In this document: in pieces, positions 1 through 9,353 of the stretch
Numbering within the stretch: the first letter of the stretch is position 1
How the letters are laid out: every line of letters starts with the position of its first letter
NCBI GenBank assembly: GCA_024696635.1
Contig: JAILGP010000143.1
Span: forward strand, 1 to 61,276
Length of the DNA: 61,276 bases
Source of the DNA: Eubacterium sp.
GTDB taxonomy: Bacteria > Bacillota > Clostridia > Lachnospirales > Lachnospiraceae
Direction of reading: 5' to 3'
The notes under the pieces: model-generated
What the model was told of the DNA's origin: nothing
The model's input: only the letters and a program-made list of their open reading frames with translations
Databases searched by the model: none
Position numbers and translations under genes: made by a program

Positions 1-111
1 TCCTGACTTAATCCTGGATATATAAGAAATATCATAACCTGTTCCTTCAGCAATTTCTTTTATGCTTATATGAAGTCTAGTAATCATAATATCCAGGCTC
101 AGCCTAAAGCT
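1..111. repeat. Left arm of a perfect 111-bp inverted repeat
   Basis: Bases 1-111 are the exact reverse complement of 326-436, with no mismatch seen when read base by base. Pairing breaks at 112/325. The arm may continue left of the window. It carries no gene of its own: read in the frame of the downstream regulator it contains stops at 23-25, 35-37 and 71-73. Because the downstream coding frame is open across 112-349, this arm replaces what should be the natural 5' end of that gene. Confidence 0.93.
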
Positions 112-325
112 ATTATCAGAATCCAGTGGTCTTCCAGCTGCAACTATCAGCAGATACAGGTCTGGAGAAAGAAAACCAGTAAAGGATAGTCAGCAATATG
201 AATCGGTTATAAGGGGCCTTGCCATTGTAGCTGAGGAACGTGGCATAGGTGGCATTACACAGGAGAAGGTAAGAAGTGAATTTGGACAGATATTTAATTC
301 TGGTGATCAGGATTTTAATCTGGAA

Positions 326-436
326 AGCTTTAGGCTGAGCCTGGATATTATGATTACTAGACTTCATATAAGCATAAAAGAAATTGCTGAAGGAACAGGT
401 TATGATATTTCTTATATATCCAGGATTAAGTCAGGA
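326..436. repeat. Right arm of the 111-bp inverted repeat
   Basis: This is the exact reverse complement of bases 1-111, separated from it by a 214-bp spacer (112-325). The arm lies inside the HTH regulator frame and encodes its second helix-turn-helix, so it is the native copy and the left arm is the duplicate. The geometry, an inverted copy joined to sequence a few hundred bases away at the end of the window, is what fold-back chimeras look like, but a real invertible segment is not excluded. Confidence 0.93.
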
Positions 437-1765
437 AGTAGACGGCCTGCCAGACCATCAAAGCTGGTTAAGGATCTTTCAAATTATATAGCCCATAAGG
501 CCAGTGACAGGGAGGGTAGAGAAAAGATAGCTGAGCTACTTGATGCCAGAGTCAGTGATATTAACAGTGAAAGTAAGATGGCGGAAAGACTCTATGTATG
601 GTTATTCAGTGGAGATAATAGTCCTAGAAGATATGTGGAGAATTTTATATATAGGTTGGATGCATTTAATCTTGATAATTATTTAAGGGATAATCAGGAA
701 GGTGATTATTCAGCTAGTGTAGTAGATGAGGAACTGAATATTAAGGGTGGAGAGGTAAGCTACTCTCTTGAAAGTGTAACAAGGTTTGCAAGAAAAATCG
801 TTGATGAGAGGGAGCCGTTTACACTTTATTGGGATATTACAGACGATATACTTCCCTTGGAAATGATTCAGAGAAGCATAGCCTATGCGATGGATGATGA
901 TTATATGGTTCGTATTATTCATGCTGATGACAGTCCCACAAATGAGATGATGAATTGGCTGGAAAAATGGATGCCCTTATATATGACAGGACAGGTTGAA
1001 CCCTATTATATTGATGGAGGAGCTTCTAATATTAGTAGAAATAGTATACTTTGTTCTAACAATGCTGTCATGACAGTTGACACTGTGGCAAATAATCCTG
1101 ACTTTGGAAGAGTATATCTGACCAGGAATCCAGAGGAAATAGATTTCTATAACAGGAAACTGGCTAAGGTATTGGATGGTTCTGACAAATTGATGGAAAT
1201 AATAAGAAAAGAAAATAGGGAAGACAGGAAGAATTTTATGAGGCTTGCAAGTGATGCTGTGGGTACAAGAAAGTCTCTTCTTTCTACGCCTCCTATATAT
1301 ACAATTAGTGATAGCTTATTAGATAAAATACTTATTAGAAATAATATTTCAGAAGAGGACAGGATTAAAATCAAGGAATATATAAATGCAGAAAAACAGA
1401 GGATTGAGATATCTCTTAAGCATTCAGATTTAGAGGATCACATTCCTGATATTTCAGCAGATAAATATAGTCAGAGCCCTGTATTTTTATCGCTTTCAGG
1501 ACTTTTTTATGATAAGGATATTTTTTATACCTATGAAGAATATGTAGAACATATGAATCTTACCAGACAGTGGGAGAAAAAGCATAAGAACTATTCTTTG
1601 GTTTTAAGAAAGGACGTGGGTTTTAGAAATATTCAGATATTTATTCATAAGGATAAATGGGTTATGATATCCAAGAATAAAAGTCCTGCAATACATTTTG
1701 TTATAAAACATGAACGTATCAGGGAAGCTTTGGAACAGATGCTAGATATATCAATTACCACCTAG
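350..1765 (+). CDS. XRE/Cro-type HTH regulator, 5' end disrupted
   Basis: From the ATG at 350 the protein has 471 residues. Residues about 7-33 form a Cro/C1-like helix-turn-helix (IKEIAEGTGYDISYISRIKS). The frame is open upstream to 74, and 112-349 encodes a second, related HTH half (ATISRYRSGERKP, then a linker). The real protein therefore probably has two HTH modules and starts further upstream. No ATG, GTG or TTG exists in frame between 74 and 350. The remaining roughly 400 residues match no family I can name. They end 160 bp before the ABC transporter operon, so control of that transporter is possible but unproven. The upstream end is compromised by the inverted repeat. Confidence 0.7.
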   Translation: MITRLHISIKEIAEGTGYDISYISRIKSGSRRPARPSKLVKDLSNYIAHKASDREGREKIAELLDARVSDINSESKMAERLYVWLFSGDNSPRRYVENFIYRLDAFNLDNYLRDNQEGDYSASVVDEELNIKGGEVSYSLESVTRFARKIVDEREPFTLYWDITDDILPLEMIQRSIAYAMDDDYMVRIIHADDSPTNEMMNWLEKWMPLYMTGQVEPYYIDGGASNISRNSILCSNNAVMTVDTVANNPDFGRVYLTRNPEEIDFYNRKLAKVLDGSDKLMEIIRKENREDRKNFMRLASDAVGTRKSLLSTPPIYTISDSLLDKILIRNNISEEDRIKIKEYINAEKQRIEISLKHSDLEDHIPDISADKYSQSPVFLSLSGLFYDKDIFYTYEEYVEHMNLTRQWEKKHKNYSLVLRKDVGFRNIQIFIHKDKWVMISKNKSPAIHFVIKHERIREALEQMLDISITT

Positions 1766-1818
1766 TCAATTTATATTTCCTGAATGACAAAAAAATATGA
1801 CAAATCTGGCAAAATGTA

Positions 1819-1847
1819 TTGACATACAAGTAAATGACCTTTAAAAT
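1819..1847 (+). promoter_or_regulatory. Sigma-A-type promoter of the ABC transporter operon
   Basis: A consensus -35 TTGACA (1819-1824) and a -10 TAAAAT (1842-1847) are separated by exactly 17 bases, about 80 bp upstream of the GTG start at 1925. The intervening leader is AT-rich with no obvious operator. Confidence 0.7.
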
Positions 1848-1924
1848 CCATATTTGTAAAAAGCATCCAAATAGCATCAAGTTTTTTGTGCGATTTGGGT
1901 AAATTACTTTAGGGAGGCAATAAG

Positions 1925-3220
1925 GTGAGTAAGTGTAAGGTATTAAAAAAGTTTGTGGCTTTAGGAATGGCTCTGGGAATGCTTGCAGGGGTAAGCGCAT
2001 GTGGTGGAGCCGGAGAAAGTAGTGCTTCAAAGGATACTATAAAAATAGGATATGTTAATCCTACTACAGGTCCTCTTGCTGGTAATGGCGAGGGCTGTGA
2101 CTGGGCTGTAAAGCAGATTACAGATTATGTAGAAGCTAATCCTATTACTATAAATGGAAAAGAAATGGGCTTTGAGGTCGTAGTTTATGATTCAGAGTCA
2201 GATGCAAATAAATGCTCGGAGCTTACACAGAAGCTGATTGAAGAGGATCAGGTTGATATGATCATTGCTATTCAGACTCCTAATACGGTTATTCCGGTTG
2301 CTGAGGTTGCTGAGAGATATGAGATTCCATGTATAGCATCGCAGTCACCTATAGATCCACTTGCACATTCAAGAGATACTTTTAATTGGACATATTGTTC
2401 CTTTTATACACTTGATGACGTATACGAATCACAGAGAGCTATGTGGTCTGTAGCGGGACATGAACCTGGTTCTGGAGCAAAGGTTGGACTTCTTTTTGCA
2501 AATGATGCAGATGGTACAGCATGGCATGACATATTTGTAAAGAGACTTGCAGACGATGGATATACAGTAGTAGATCCAGGTCAGTATCCTTCAGGAACAA
2601 CTGATTTTACAAGCCTTGCCAATACATTTAAAACAGAAGATATAGATGTTATTGCAGGAACTAATATTCCTCCAGATTTCATGAATTCATATAATGCTTG
2701 TATCAGTGCTGGGGTTGAGGCTGATGCTGTAACAATGGGTAAATGTTGTCTGCTTGAAAGTGATGTAAATGCACTGGGAGATCTTTCAGATGGTATAATG
2801 ACACAGGTGTGGTGGGCACCAACCAATCCCTTTACATCTGGTCTGACAGGTGTTTCAAGTGAGGAAATAGCAAAGAAGTATGCAGAGGATAATGAGGGAC
2901 GTGTTATGCCACAGCCTACTGCTTATGCATATGAAGCCTTAGAGCTTGCAGTGCAGACATTTAAAAATACAAAGTCTATGGATAAGAATGATATTAAGGC
3001 ATCCCTCGCATCTCTTGATGTGGATACTATAGTTGGTCATGTAAAGTATGATCAGGAAATGGATGGACTTCATTTTGCCCGTACAGTTCTTTGTGGAGGA
3101 CAGTGGCAGAGAGATGAAAATGGTGACCTTAAGCTTGTTATAATAGATAATTCAATTCATCCTGAGATACCTCTTACAGGTTCTTATCAGGAAGGAAATG
3201 CAACAAAAAAGAGTGAATAA
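1925..3220 (+). CDS. Branched-chain amino acid-type ABC transporter substrate-binding lipoprotein
   Basis: This is the extracytoplasmic ligand receptor of the importer encoded by the next four genes. Its 431 residues begin with a lysine-rich signal peptide and a lipobox (GVSAC, Cys about residue 26), so it is lipid-anchored on the outer face of the membrane. The mature part starts IKIGYVNPTTGPLAGNG, the hallmark of the Peripla_BP_6 (LivK/UrtA/amide-binding) family, and has that family's usual length. The GTG start follows AGGGAGG at good spacing. The ligand cannot be told from sequence; amino acids, urea and short amides are all possible. Confidence 0.9.
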   Translation: MSKCKVLKKFVALGMALGMLAGVSACGGAGESSASKDTIKIGYVNPTTGPLAGNGEGCDWAVKQITDYVEANPITINGKEMGFEVVVYDSESDANKCSELTQKLIEEDQVDMIIAIQTPNTVIPVAEVAERYEIPCIASQSPIDPLAHSRDTFNWTYCSFYTLDDVYESQRAMWSVAGHEPGSGAKVGLLFANDADGTAWHDIFVKRLADDGYTVVDPGQYPSGTTDFTSLANTFKTEDIDVIAGTNIPPDFMNSYNACISAGVEADAVTMGKCCLLESDVNALGDLSDGIMTQVWWAPTNPFTSGLTGVSSEEIAKKYAEDNEGRVMPQPTAYAYEALELAVQTFKNTKSMDKNDIKASLASLDVDTIVGHVKYDQEMDGLHFARTVLCGGQWQRDENGDLKLVIIDNSIHPEIPLTGSYQEGNATKKSE

Positions 3221-3268
3221 TTATATTTTATTCAAGATTATTTAATAGAGTGATGAGTTAGTATACAT

Positions 3269-3994
3269 ATGGGAACTTTAGTTGAATTTCAAAATGTAAG
3301 CTCTGGTTATGACAGAATAAAGATACTAAACAACCTTTCCTTCGAGGTTCTCGAGGGAGAGGTTTTTGGCGTTATAGGGCCTAACGGCTGTGGCAAGACA
3401 ACAATGCTTAATACAATGGTAGGTCTTATTCATAGATCCAGAGGAAAGATAATGTTTGATGGTCAGGATATATCGGAGCTGCCTCCCCATGTCAGATGTT
3501 TAAGGGGCATAGGTAGAACTTTCCAGGTGCCTCTTCCTTTTGATAAGATGACCACTTTAGAAAATGTGCTTGTGGCCTGTGTTCACGGGGCTGGTATGTC
3601 TATTAAGCAGGGCCGGGATATATCTGAGGAAATACTGGAAACAGTTGGTCTTTCGGACAAGGCATCTCTTAAGGCTGGAAGTCTTACCCTTCTGGATAGG
3701 AAGAGACTGGAGATTGCAAGGGCTCTTGGATCAAAGCCTAGACTTCTTCTTCTGGATGAGGTGGCTGCAGGACTTACTGAGGTAGAGGTTCAGCAGGTTA
3801 TGGACCTGGTGGCCAGACTTAAATCTCAAAATCTAACAATTATATGGATAGAACATATTCTGGATACCATGCTTTATTCCACAGACAGACTTATGTGTAT
3901 GGCTGAAGGAAGAAATGTAATAATGGGTGATCCAAGTGAGGTTATTCAGTCAGATATAGTTCAGGAGCTATATCTGGGCATGGATGAAGAGTAA
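3269..3994 (+). CDS. livG: ABC transporter ATP-binding protein, LivG type
   Basis: This is a cytoplasmic ATPase subunit of the importer. Its 241 residues hold a Walker A (GPNGCGKTT, about 37-45), a Walker B (LLLLDEVAAGL) and an H-loop (IEHIL). The signature loop reads LTLLDRKRLEIARAL instead of LSGGQ, a variant typical of LivG-type subunits. It follows the lipoprotein gene by 48 bp and is probably co-transcribed. It likely pairs with the LivF-type ATPase encoded next. The ribosome site is weak (GATGAG about 17 bases upstream). Substrate specificity is not encoded here. Confidence 0.88.
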   Translation: MGTLVEFQNVSSGYDRIKILNNLSFEVLEGEVFGVIGPNGCGKTTMLNTMVGLIHRSRGKIMFDGQDISELPPHVRCLRGIGRTFQVPLPFDKMTTLENVLVACVHGAGMSIKQGRDISEEILETVGLSDKASLKAGSLTLLDRKRLEIARALGSKPRLLLLDEVAAGLTEVEVQQVMDLVARLKSQNLTIIWIEHILDTMLYSTDRLMCMAEGRNVIMGDPSEVIQSDIVQELYLGMDEE

Positions 3995-4114
3995 ATATAG
4001 TTTATTCATAAATATAACTTATGGGTTTTAAATCGGAATATATTATCTGTTTATTTAATATATTTGATTTTGTAACAGGCTTTTTGTAAAAAACAAAGAG
4101 TGTGGGAGTATTAT

Positions 4115-4831
4115 ATGTCAGAACCAATATTAAAACTGGAAAATATAGAGGTTAAATATGGAGATTTCATAGCGGTGGAGCGCGTCAGTCTTGAGGTGAA
4201 GGATGGCAGTATGACAGGGTTGATCGGAACAAATGGCTCCGGAAAAACCTCTCTTATGAATGCTGTGGCAGGACTTACAAAGCCAACTTCTGGTAAGATA
4301 TATCTTTCTGGCCAGGATGTAACTGGTATGAGTCCTGAGAAGCTGGTGGAAAGAGGACTTAGTCTGGTTCCCCAGGGTGGTCATTGCTTTAATCGTATGA
4401 CGGTACAGGATAATCTTTTAGTTGGAAGCTATGGCAGGAAGGCCAGGTTTGAAAGAAAGGATAATCTAAAAATGGTATATGACCTTTTTCCTATGCTGTG
4501 GGATAAAAAGGATCTTCTTGCAGGAAGTCTTTCAGGAGGTCAGAGACAGATGGTTGCCATAGGAAGAGCTCTGATGTCAGAACCAAAGCTGCTTTTATTT
4601 GATGAGCTTTCTCTAGGTCTTGCCCCTCTTATTGTTAAGGATATATATCAGACTATTTCCCGAATAAATAAGGAACAAGGCTGCTCCATACTTCTGATAG
4701 AGCAGGATACCAAGAGAGTACTCAATATGACTGATTATGCATATATAATGCTTAAAGGAAATCTTGCACTGGATGGGCCGTCTGATAAAATGGATCAGGA
4801 AAGTGTTAAGAAGGCTTATTTCGGAATTTAG
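4115..4831 (+). CDS. livF: ABC transporter ATP-binding protein, LivF type
   Basis: This is the second ATPase subunit of the importer. Starting at ATG 4115 it has 238 residues, with Walker A (GTNGSGKTS), a canonical signature LSGGQRQM, Walker B (LLLFDELSLGL) and the LivF-like ending. An in-frame GTG lies at 4100, but GTGGGAG at 4102-4108 is a good ribosome-binding site for the ATG at 4115, so the shorter form is preferred. A 120-bp AT-rich gap separates it from the previous ATPase gene; no terminator is visible in that gap. Confidence 0.88.
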   Translation: MSEPILKLENIEVKYGDFIAVERVSLEVKDGSMTGLIGTNGSGKTSLMNAVAGLTKPTSGKIYLSGQDVTGMSPEKLVERGLSLVPQGGHCFNRMTVQDNLLVGSYGRKARFERKDNLKMVYDLFPMLWDKKDLLAGSLSGGQRQMVAIGRALMSEPKLLLFDELSLGLAPLIVKDIYQTISRINKEQGCSILLIEQDTKRVLNMTDYAYIMLKGNLALDGPSDKMDQESVKKAYFGI

Positions 4832-4877
4832 ATTTATAAGGATAAATTTAAAGGGGTTAATTAAAAGGATATAAATT

Positions 4878-5774
4878 ATGTATTTTTTACAGGTAATCAT
4901 TAATGGAATATTGCTTGGCGGAATCTATGCAGTAGTGGGACTGGGTATGTCGCTTATACTTGGAATAGTTAAGCTTACAAACCTGGCACATGGAGAATTC
5001 ATAATATTGGGAGCCTATGCATCGACGATTTTTTCTACTATGTTAGGTATAGACCCTCTTTTGACACTCTTCATATCGGTTCCACTTCTCTTTATTTTTG
5101 GATATGTGCTTCAGAGACTTTTTATTAATTCAGCCATGAAAAGGGGAGCAGAGCCAGCGCTTTTAGTTACATTTGGTATATCAGTTATTTTGAAGGACTG
5201 GATGCTTTACCAGTTTAAACCAGATGCTCAGCATGTTTCTACGGAATATGCATATAATACTATATCCCTTGCAGGAATGGATGTGTCACTCCTTAATATT
5301 CTGCTTCTTTTAGTAAGTATAGTATTTATAATCGGACTTAAATTTTTACTTGATAAAACAGATATAGGACGTTCCATAAGAGCCACCGCAGATGATCCTG
5401 TGGCGGCTTCATTATCAGGTATAAATGTACCCCGTACATTTGCTGTAGCAATGGGAATAGCTGCGGCTACAGCTGCGGTTGCAGGAACCTGTGTAAGTAT
5501 GAAGTGGACATTTTATCCCACATCCGGAGGTTCATACCTTCTTATTGCATTTGTCGTTGTAGTAATAGGTGGACTTGGAAATATCAAGGGTACCCTTATA
5601 GCTGGAATTCTTTTTGGTTTCATACAGGTTCTGGGTGGGGCTAATTATGGACTTCTTATAAGCTATATCTTTCTTATATTACTTCTTGTACTTGATCCTA
5701 GAACATGGCTGGGAAGAATGATACCAGACAGGGGAGATAAGAAGAATAAGGGGGGTGCCAGAAATGAAGTCTAG
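4878..5774 (+). CDS. livH: ABC transporter permease, LivH type
   Basis: This is an inner-membrane channel subunit of 298 residues with about eight hydrophobic segments. It begins INGILLGGIYAVVGLGMSLI and contains LTNLAHGEFIILGAYAS, the conserved early motif of LivH/UrtB permeases. The stretch GGLGNIKGTLIAGILFG near residue 235 is the family's cytoplasmic coupling region. Its last codons overlap the next permease gene, which implies translational coupling. The gene order (receptor, ATPase, ATPase, permease, permease) differs from the usual urtABCDE order. Confidence 0.88.
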   Translation: MYFLQVIINGILLGGIYAVVGLGMSLILGIVKLTNLAHGEFIILGAYASTIFSTMLGIDPLLTLFISVPLLFIFGYVLQRLFINSAMKRGAEPALLVTFGISVILKDWMLYQFKPDAQHVSTEYAYNTISLAGMDVSLLNILLLLVSIVFIIGLKFLLDKTDIGRSIRATADDPVAASLSGINVPRTFAVAMGIAAATAAVAGTCVSMKWTFYPTSGGSYLLIAFVVVVIGGLGNIKGTLIAGILFGFIQVLGGANYGLLISYIFLILLLVLDPRTWLGRMIPDRGDKKNKGGARNEV

Positions 5775-6789
5775 CTCTCGTATTAAAATAATAATATATA
5801 GTATTCTTGGAATTATTTTCTTTATATTGGGTATTACTGAACTTGCATCTGGAAACTTCATGAGATATATGCTTCAGATTTTTCTTTATATTACAATAGG
5901 AGAAATGTGGAACCTTCTCAGTGGCTTTGCAGGAATGACAAGCCTTGGACAGCAGGCTTATATAGGACTTGCGGGTTATTCTGTAGCCATGGTTACAACG
6001 GTTTATAAGCTTCATTATTCTGTGGGAATATTGCTTGGAGTTGTTATAGGAACTATAGTTTCTGCCTTGCTTGCATTTTTACTTCTCAGGATGCAGGGAA
6101 TGTACTTTTCAATTACAACCTGGGTTGTGGCTGAAGCTCTTGGTACCTTCTTCCTAAGCTGGAAATATGTAGGACAGGGTGCTGGTGTAAATGTATCTAT
6201 AAGCCCTTATCCAAGGGTGGGTAAGTTATATATAATGGCACTTATTCTCTGCCTTTTGTCATTACTTGTAACCTATTTGCTTATGAATTCCCGTCTGGGA
6301 CTTGGTCTTACAGCCATGCGAGATAATATAGATGCAGCTGTTTCTCTGGGAGTAAATATAAGTAAATGCAGATTTATTGTTTATCTTATTGCGGCTGTTT
6401 TCACATCACTGGCAGGAGCTATATTTTTTATAAATAAGGGTACTATCTATCCTGAAAGTGGTTTTAGTATTAGCTGGACTATATCTATGGTATTTATAGT
6501 TATCATAGGTGGAGTAGGAACCATAGAAGGCCCTATAGTAGGAACGGTTGTTTATGTAATGCTTCAGGAGTTCCTGGCCAATTTCCCTGGAATATCCAAT
6601 ATTATCCTGGGACTTATTGCTATTCTTGTAATTCTCTTTATGCCTGAGGGAATTGTTGGATTTATTATGGAAAGATTTAATGGTGAGAAGGTTAGCTTCA
6701 GGTCCTCTGGAAATGATAAGGGACAGGGTGGAAAGCTTAAAAGTGATAATAAAAAAGATAATAAAATAGAGAGTCCTGAATCAGTTTAG
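5764..6789 (+). CDS. livM: ABC transporter permease, LivM type
   Basis: This is the second membrane subunit of the importer, with about 341 residues and roughly eight to ten hydrophobic segments. The motif LSGFAGMTSLGQQAYIGLAG and the later GGVGTIEGPIVG are standard for LivM/UrtC permeases. ATG 5764 lies inside the end of the preceding gene and sits behind AAGGGGGG, so it is preferred over the in-frame GTG at 5755. The C-terminal tail is hydrophilic and rich in Lys, Asp and Asn. A strong terminator 140 bp downstream closes the operon. Confidence 0.88.
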   Translation: MKSSSRIKIIIYSILGIIFFILGITELASGNFMRYMLQIFLYITIGEMWNLLSGFAGMTSLGQQAYIGLAGYSVAMVTTVYKLHYSVGILLGVVIGTIVSALLAFLLLRMQGMYFSITTWVVAEALGTFFLSWKYVGQGAGVNVSISPYPRVGKLYIMALILCLLSLLVTYLLMNSRLGLGLTAMRDNIDAAVSLGVNISKCRFIVYLIAAVFTSLAGAIFFINKGTIYPESGFSISWTISMVFIVIIGGVGTIEGPIVGTVVYVMLQEFLANFPGISNIILGLIAILVILFMPEGIVGFIMERFNGEKVSFRSSGNDKGQGGKLKSDNKKDNKIESPESV

Positions 6790-6929
6790 TTAACTTATGT
6801 AAGAATGCTTATTATAATAAGATAATTATAAATCAGGCCCTGTAAATAAAGAGTTATAAGTAAATAAATATAAGTAAAGAAATATATAAAGAAATATAAG
6901 TAAAGAATCATTAATATTGAAATATATGT

Positions 6930-6967
6930 ATGTGCAGTAAAATCTAATATGTTTACTGCACATTTTT
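6930..6967 (+). terminator. Rho-independent terminator of the ABC transporter operon
   Basis: A perfect 12-bp stem (6930-6941 with 6952-6963) closes a 10-base loop and is followed by a T run. It lies in the 330-bp gap between the last permease gene and topB. The rest of that gap is AT-rich low complexity with repeated AAGTAAA-type words and no other gene. Confidence 0.88.
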
Positions 6968-7119
6968 CGTGCTAAGTAGATAGATATATCCTAAAAGCAG
7001 ATAGGAATTAGACTGGATATGGAGACCCTGTATATATATTGGGTTTTTACTTTCCCTTTATTAAGAAGATAAAATGTGGTATCATTTCGATATCTATATG
7101 TTAGAAAGAGGTTGATAAA

Positions 7120-9216
7120 TTGCCGAAGAAATTATTTATTGCCGAAAAGCCATCCGTTGCTCAGCAGTTTGCAGATGCTCTTAAGGTGAGTGGTGGAAAG
7201 GCTAATGGTTATATTGAAAATAATGATTATATAGTTACCTGGTGTGTGGGACATCTTGTTTCAATGAGCTATCCTGATGCTTATGATCCAGCAATGAAAA
7301 GGTGGTCTATGGATACCATTCCATTTATCCCTGAAACCTATAAGTATGAGGTTATTCCTGCTGTAAGTAAGCAGTTTAATATTGTAAAGGGACTACTTAA
7401 CAGGGATGATGTGGATACCATATATGTCTGCACTGACTCTGGACGTGAAGGAGAGTATATCTACAGACTGGTTGATCAGATGGCCGGAGTTGATCCTAAG
7501 AAGGATAAGAGGCGTGTGTGGATAGATTCACAGACAGAGGAAGAAATATTAAGGGGTATAGCTGATGCCAAACCGCTTTCAGCTTATGATAATCTTAGTT
7601 GCTCAGCCTACCTGAGAGCTAAAGAGGATTATCTGATGGGAATTAATTTCTCCCGTGCCCTTACCCTTAAGTATTCATATCCTATAAAGCAATATCTGGG
7701 AGTAGATAAATGCGTTATAGCGGTGGGCCGTGTCATGACATGTGTACTAGGTATGATCGTAAAAAGAGAGCGCGAGATAAGGGATTTCAAGGTGACTGAT
7801 TTTTACAGAGTAATTGCTTCAGTTGGTAAGAAGTCATCTGATGCCGAGGAGGATACATCCTTTGTAAAACTTTTTGATGCTGAGTGGAAGGCTGTCGAAG
7901 AAAGCAAGTATTTTAACAGTCCTAAGCTATATAAGGAAAATGGCTTCAAGGAGAAAAAGGATGCTGAAGAGCTTATTGAGTATCTCAAGGTTCCCGAACC
8001 TGTGGAGCTTAAAATAAAGAGTATTACAAGGAAGACAGAGAAAAAGAATCCTCCTATGCTATATAACCTGGCGGAGCTTCAGAATGATTGTTCTAGGTTT
8101 TTTAAGATAAGTCCTACTGATACTCTTAATATAGTACAGGAGCTTTATGAAAAGAAGCTGGTCACATATCCAAGAACTGATGCCAGAGTTCTTTCTACTG
8201 CTGTAGCTAAAGAGATAGATAAGAATATAAAGGGTCTATGTAATTACGGACCTATTGCTGCATATGCCCAGAATATTATTAATCAAAAGGGCTATACAGG
8301 TATAGCTTCTTCTAAATATGTAAATGATAAGCTTATCACAGACCACTATGCCATAATTCCTACAGGTCAGGGTTTAGGACAGTTATCAAAACTTTCTCCT
8401 CTTCAGGCTAAGGTTTATGACAAGATAGTAAGAAGATTTATATCTATATTTTATCCTCCGGCAGAGTATCAGAAGCTGGCTGTGGTATTAACAAGAAATA
8501 ATGAGCAGTTCAGTGCTTCCTTTAAGCTTTTAGTTAAGCCTGGTTATCTGAGAATAGCAGACCCGGCTCTTATAAGTAAGATGAATGGGGAGAATATAGA
8601 TAAAAAGAAAGAGGATGACGGAGCTGATGCAAATTCTGACTCAAATTCAGATTCAGATTCAGAAAATCAGGTTGCTACAGCAGATGTGATCGATTACATT
8701 TCCAAGCTCAAAAAAGGGGATGTGCTTTCCTGTGGTGGCTTCGAAATCAAGGAAGGAAAGACTAATCCACCTAAGAGATACACCTCTGGTTCAATCATTC
8801 TGGCCATGGAAAATGCAGGTAACCTGATTGAGGACGAGGAGCTGAGAGAGCAGATAAAGGGTAGTGGTATAGGTACATCTGCCACAAGAGATGCTATCAT
8901 AACAAAGTTGGATAATAATAAATATATACAGCTTAATAAAAAGACACAGATTCTTACGCCTACATTCTTAGGTGAGATAATCTTTGATGTGGTAAGGTGT
9001 TCAATCAGCGGGCTTTTAAGGGCTGACCTTACAGCCAGCTGGGAATATGGACTGTCTGGTGTGGCTGATGGAAGTATATCTGAGACGGAGTATAGCGATA
9101 AGCTAAGGGACTATGTGACAAGGTATACCAATGCCGTTAAGGGAGTCAGAAATCAGAATCAGATGAGTAAGCTATTTGATCAGACAAAGCCTTATTATGT
9201 TAAGGGTAAAAAATAA
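7120..9216 (+). CDS. topB: DNA topoisomerase III (type IA)
   Basis: This enzyme relaxes and decatenates DNA by transient cleavage of single strands. Its 698 residues start with the Toprim domain (KLFIAEKPSVAQQ) with TDSGREGEY near residue 106. The catalytic tyrosine is Y350 in LVTYPRTDARVL. The length suits TopB, and no C-terminal zinc ribbon is seen. The start is TTG behind AGAAAGAGG at 8-base spacing. An acidic Ser/Asn/Asp stretch near residues 505-515 (repeats of DSNSDSD) interrupts the protein between conserved blocks and resembles insertions in addA and addB here. The gene stands alone, with a terminator upstream. Confidence 0.95.
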   Translation: MPKKLFIAEKPSVAQQFADALKVSGGKANGYIENNDYIVTWCVGHLVSMSYPDAYDPAMKRWSMDTIPFIPETYKYEVIPAVSKQFNIVKGLLNRDDVDTIYVCTDSGREGEYIYRLVDQMAGVDPKKDKRRVWIDSQTEEEILRGIADAKPLSAYDNLSCSAYLRAKEDYLMGINFSRALTLKYSYPIKQYLGVDKCVIAVGRVMTCVLGMIVKREREIRDFKVTDFYRVIASVGKKSSDAEEDTSFVKLFDAEWKAVEESKYFNSPKLYKENGFKEKKDAEELIEYLKVPEPVELKIKSITRKTEKKNPPMLYNLAELQNDCSRFFKISPTDTLNIVQELYEKKLVTYPRTDARVLSTAVAKEIDKNIKGLCNYGPIAAYAQNIINQKGYTGIASSKYVNDKLITDHYAIIPTGQGLGQLSKLSPLQAKVYDKIVRRFISIFYPPAEYQKLAVVLTRNNEQFSASFKLLVKPGYLRIADPALISKMNGENIDKKKEDDGADANSDSNSDSDSENQVATADVIDYISKLKKGDVLSCGGFEIKEGKTNPPKRYTSGSIILAMENAGNLIEDEELREQIKGSGIGTSATRDAIITKLDNNKYIQLNKKTQILTPTFLGEIIFDVVRCSISGLLRADLTASWEYGLSGVADGSISETEYSDKLRDYVTRYTNAVKGVRNQNQMSKLFDQTKPYYVKGKK

Positions 9217-9353
9217 AAGTTGTAAATTAAAGTATTAATATAAAAGTTTTGATATAAAAGTTTTAAAAGTAAGTTATAAATATAAGTTTTGATATTATAA
9301 GTGGATAATTTAAACTAATATATTACATTTAAAATAATGAGAGGATTAAAGTG

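Noticed and set aside
6790..7119. tRNA or small RNA gene in the gap before topB
   Set aside because: Only a terminator hairpin and AT-rich repeats are visible; no cloverleaf or promoter-terminator pair.
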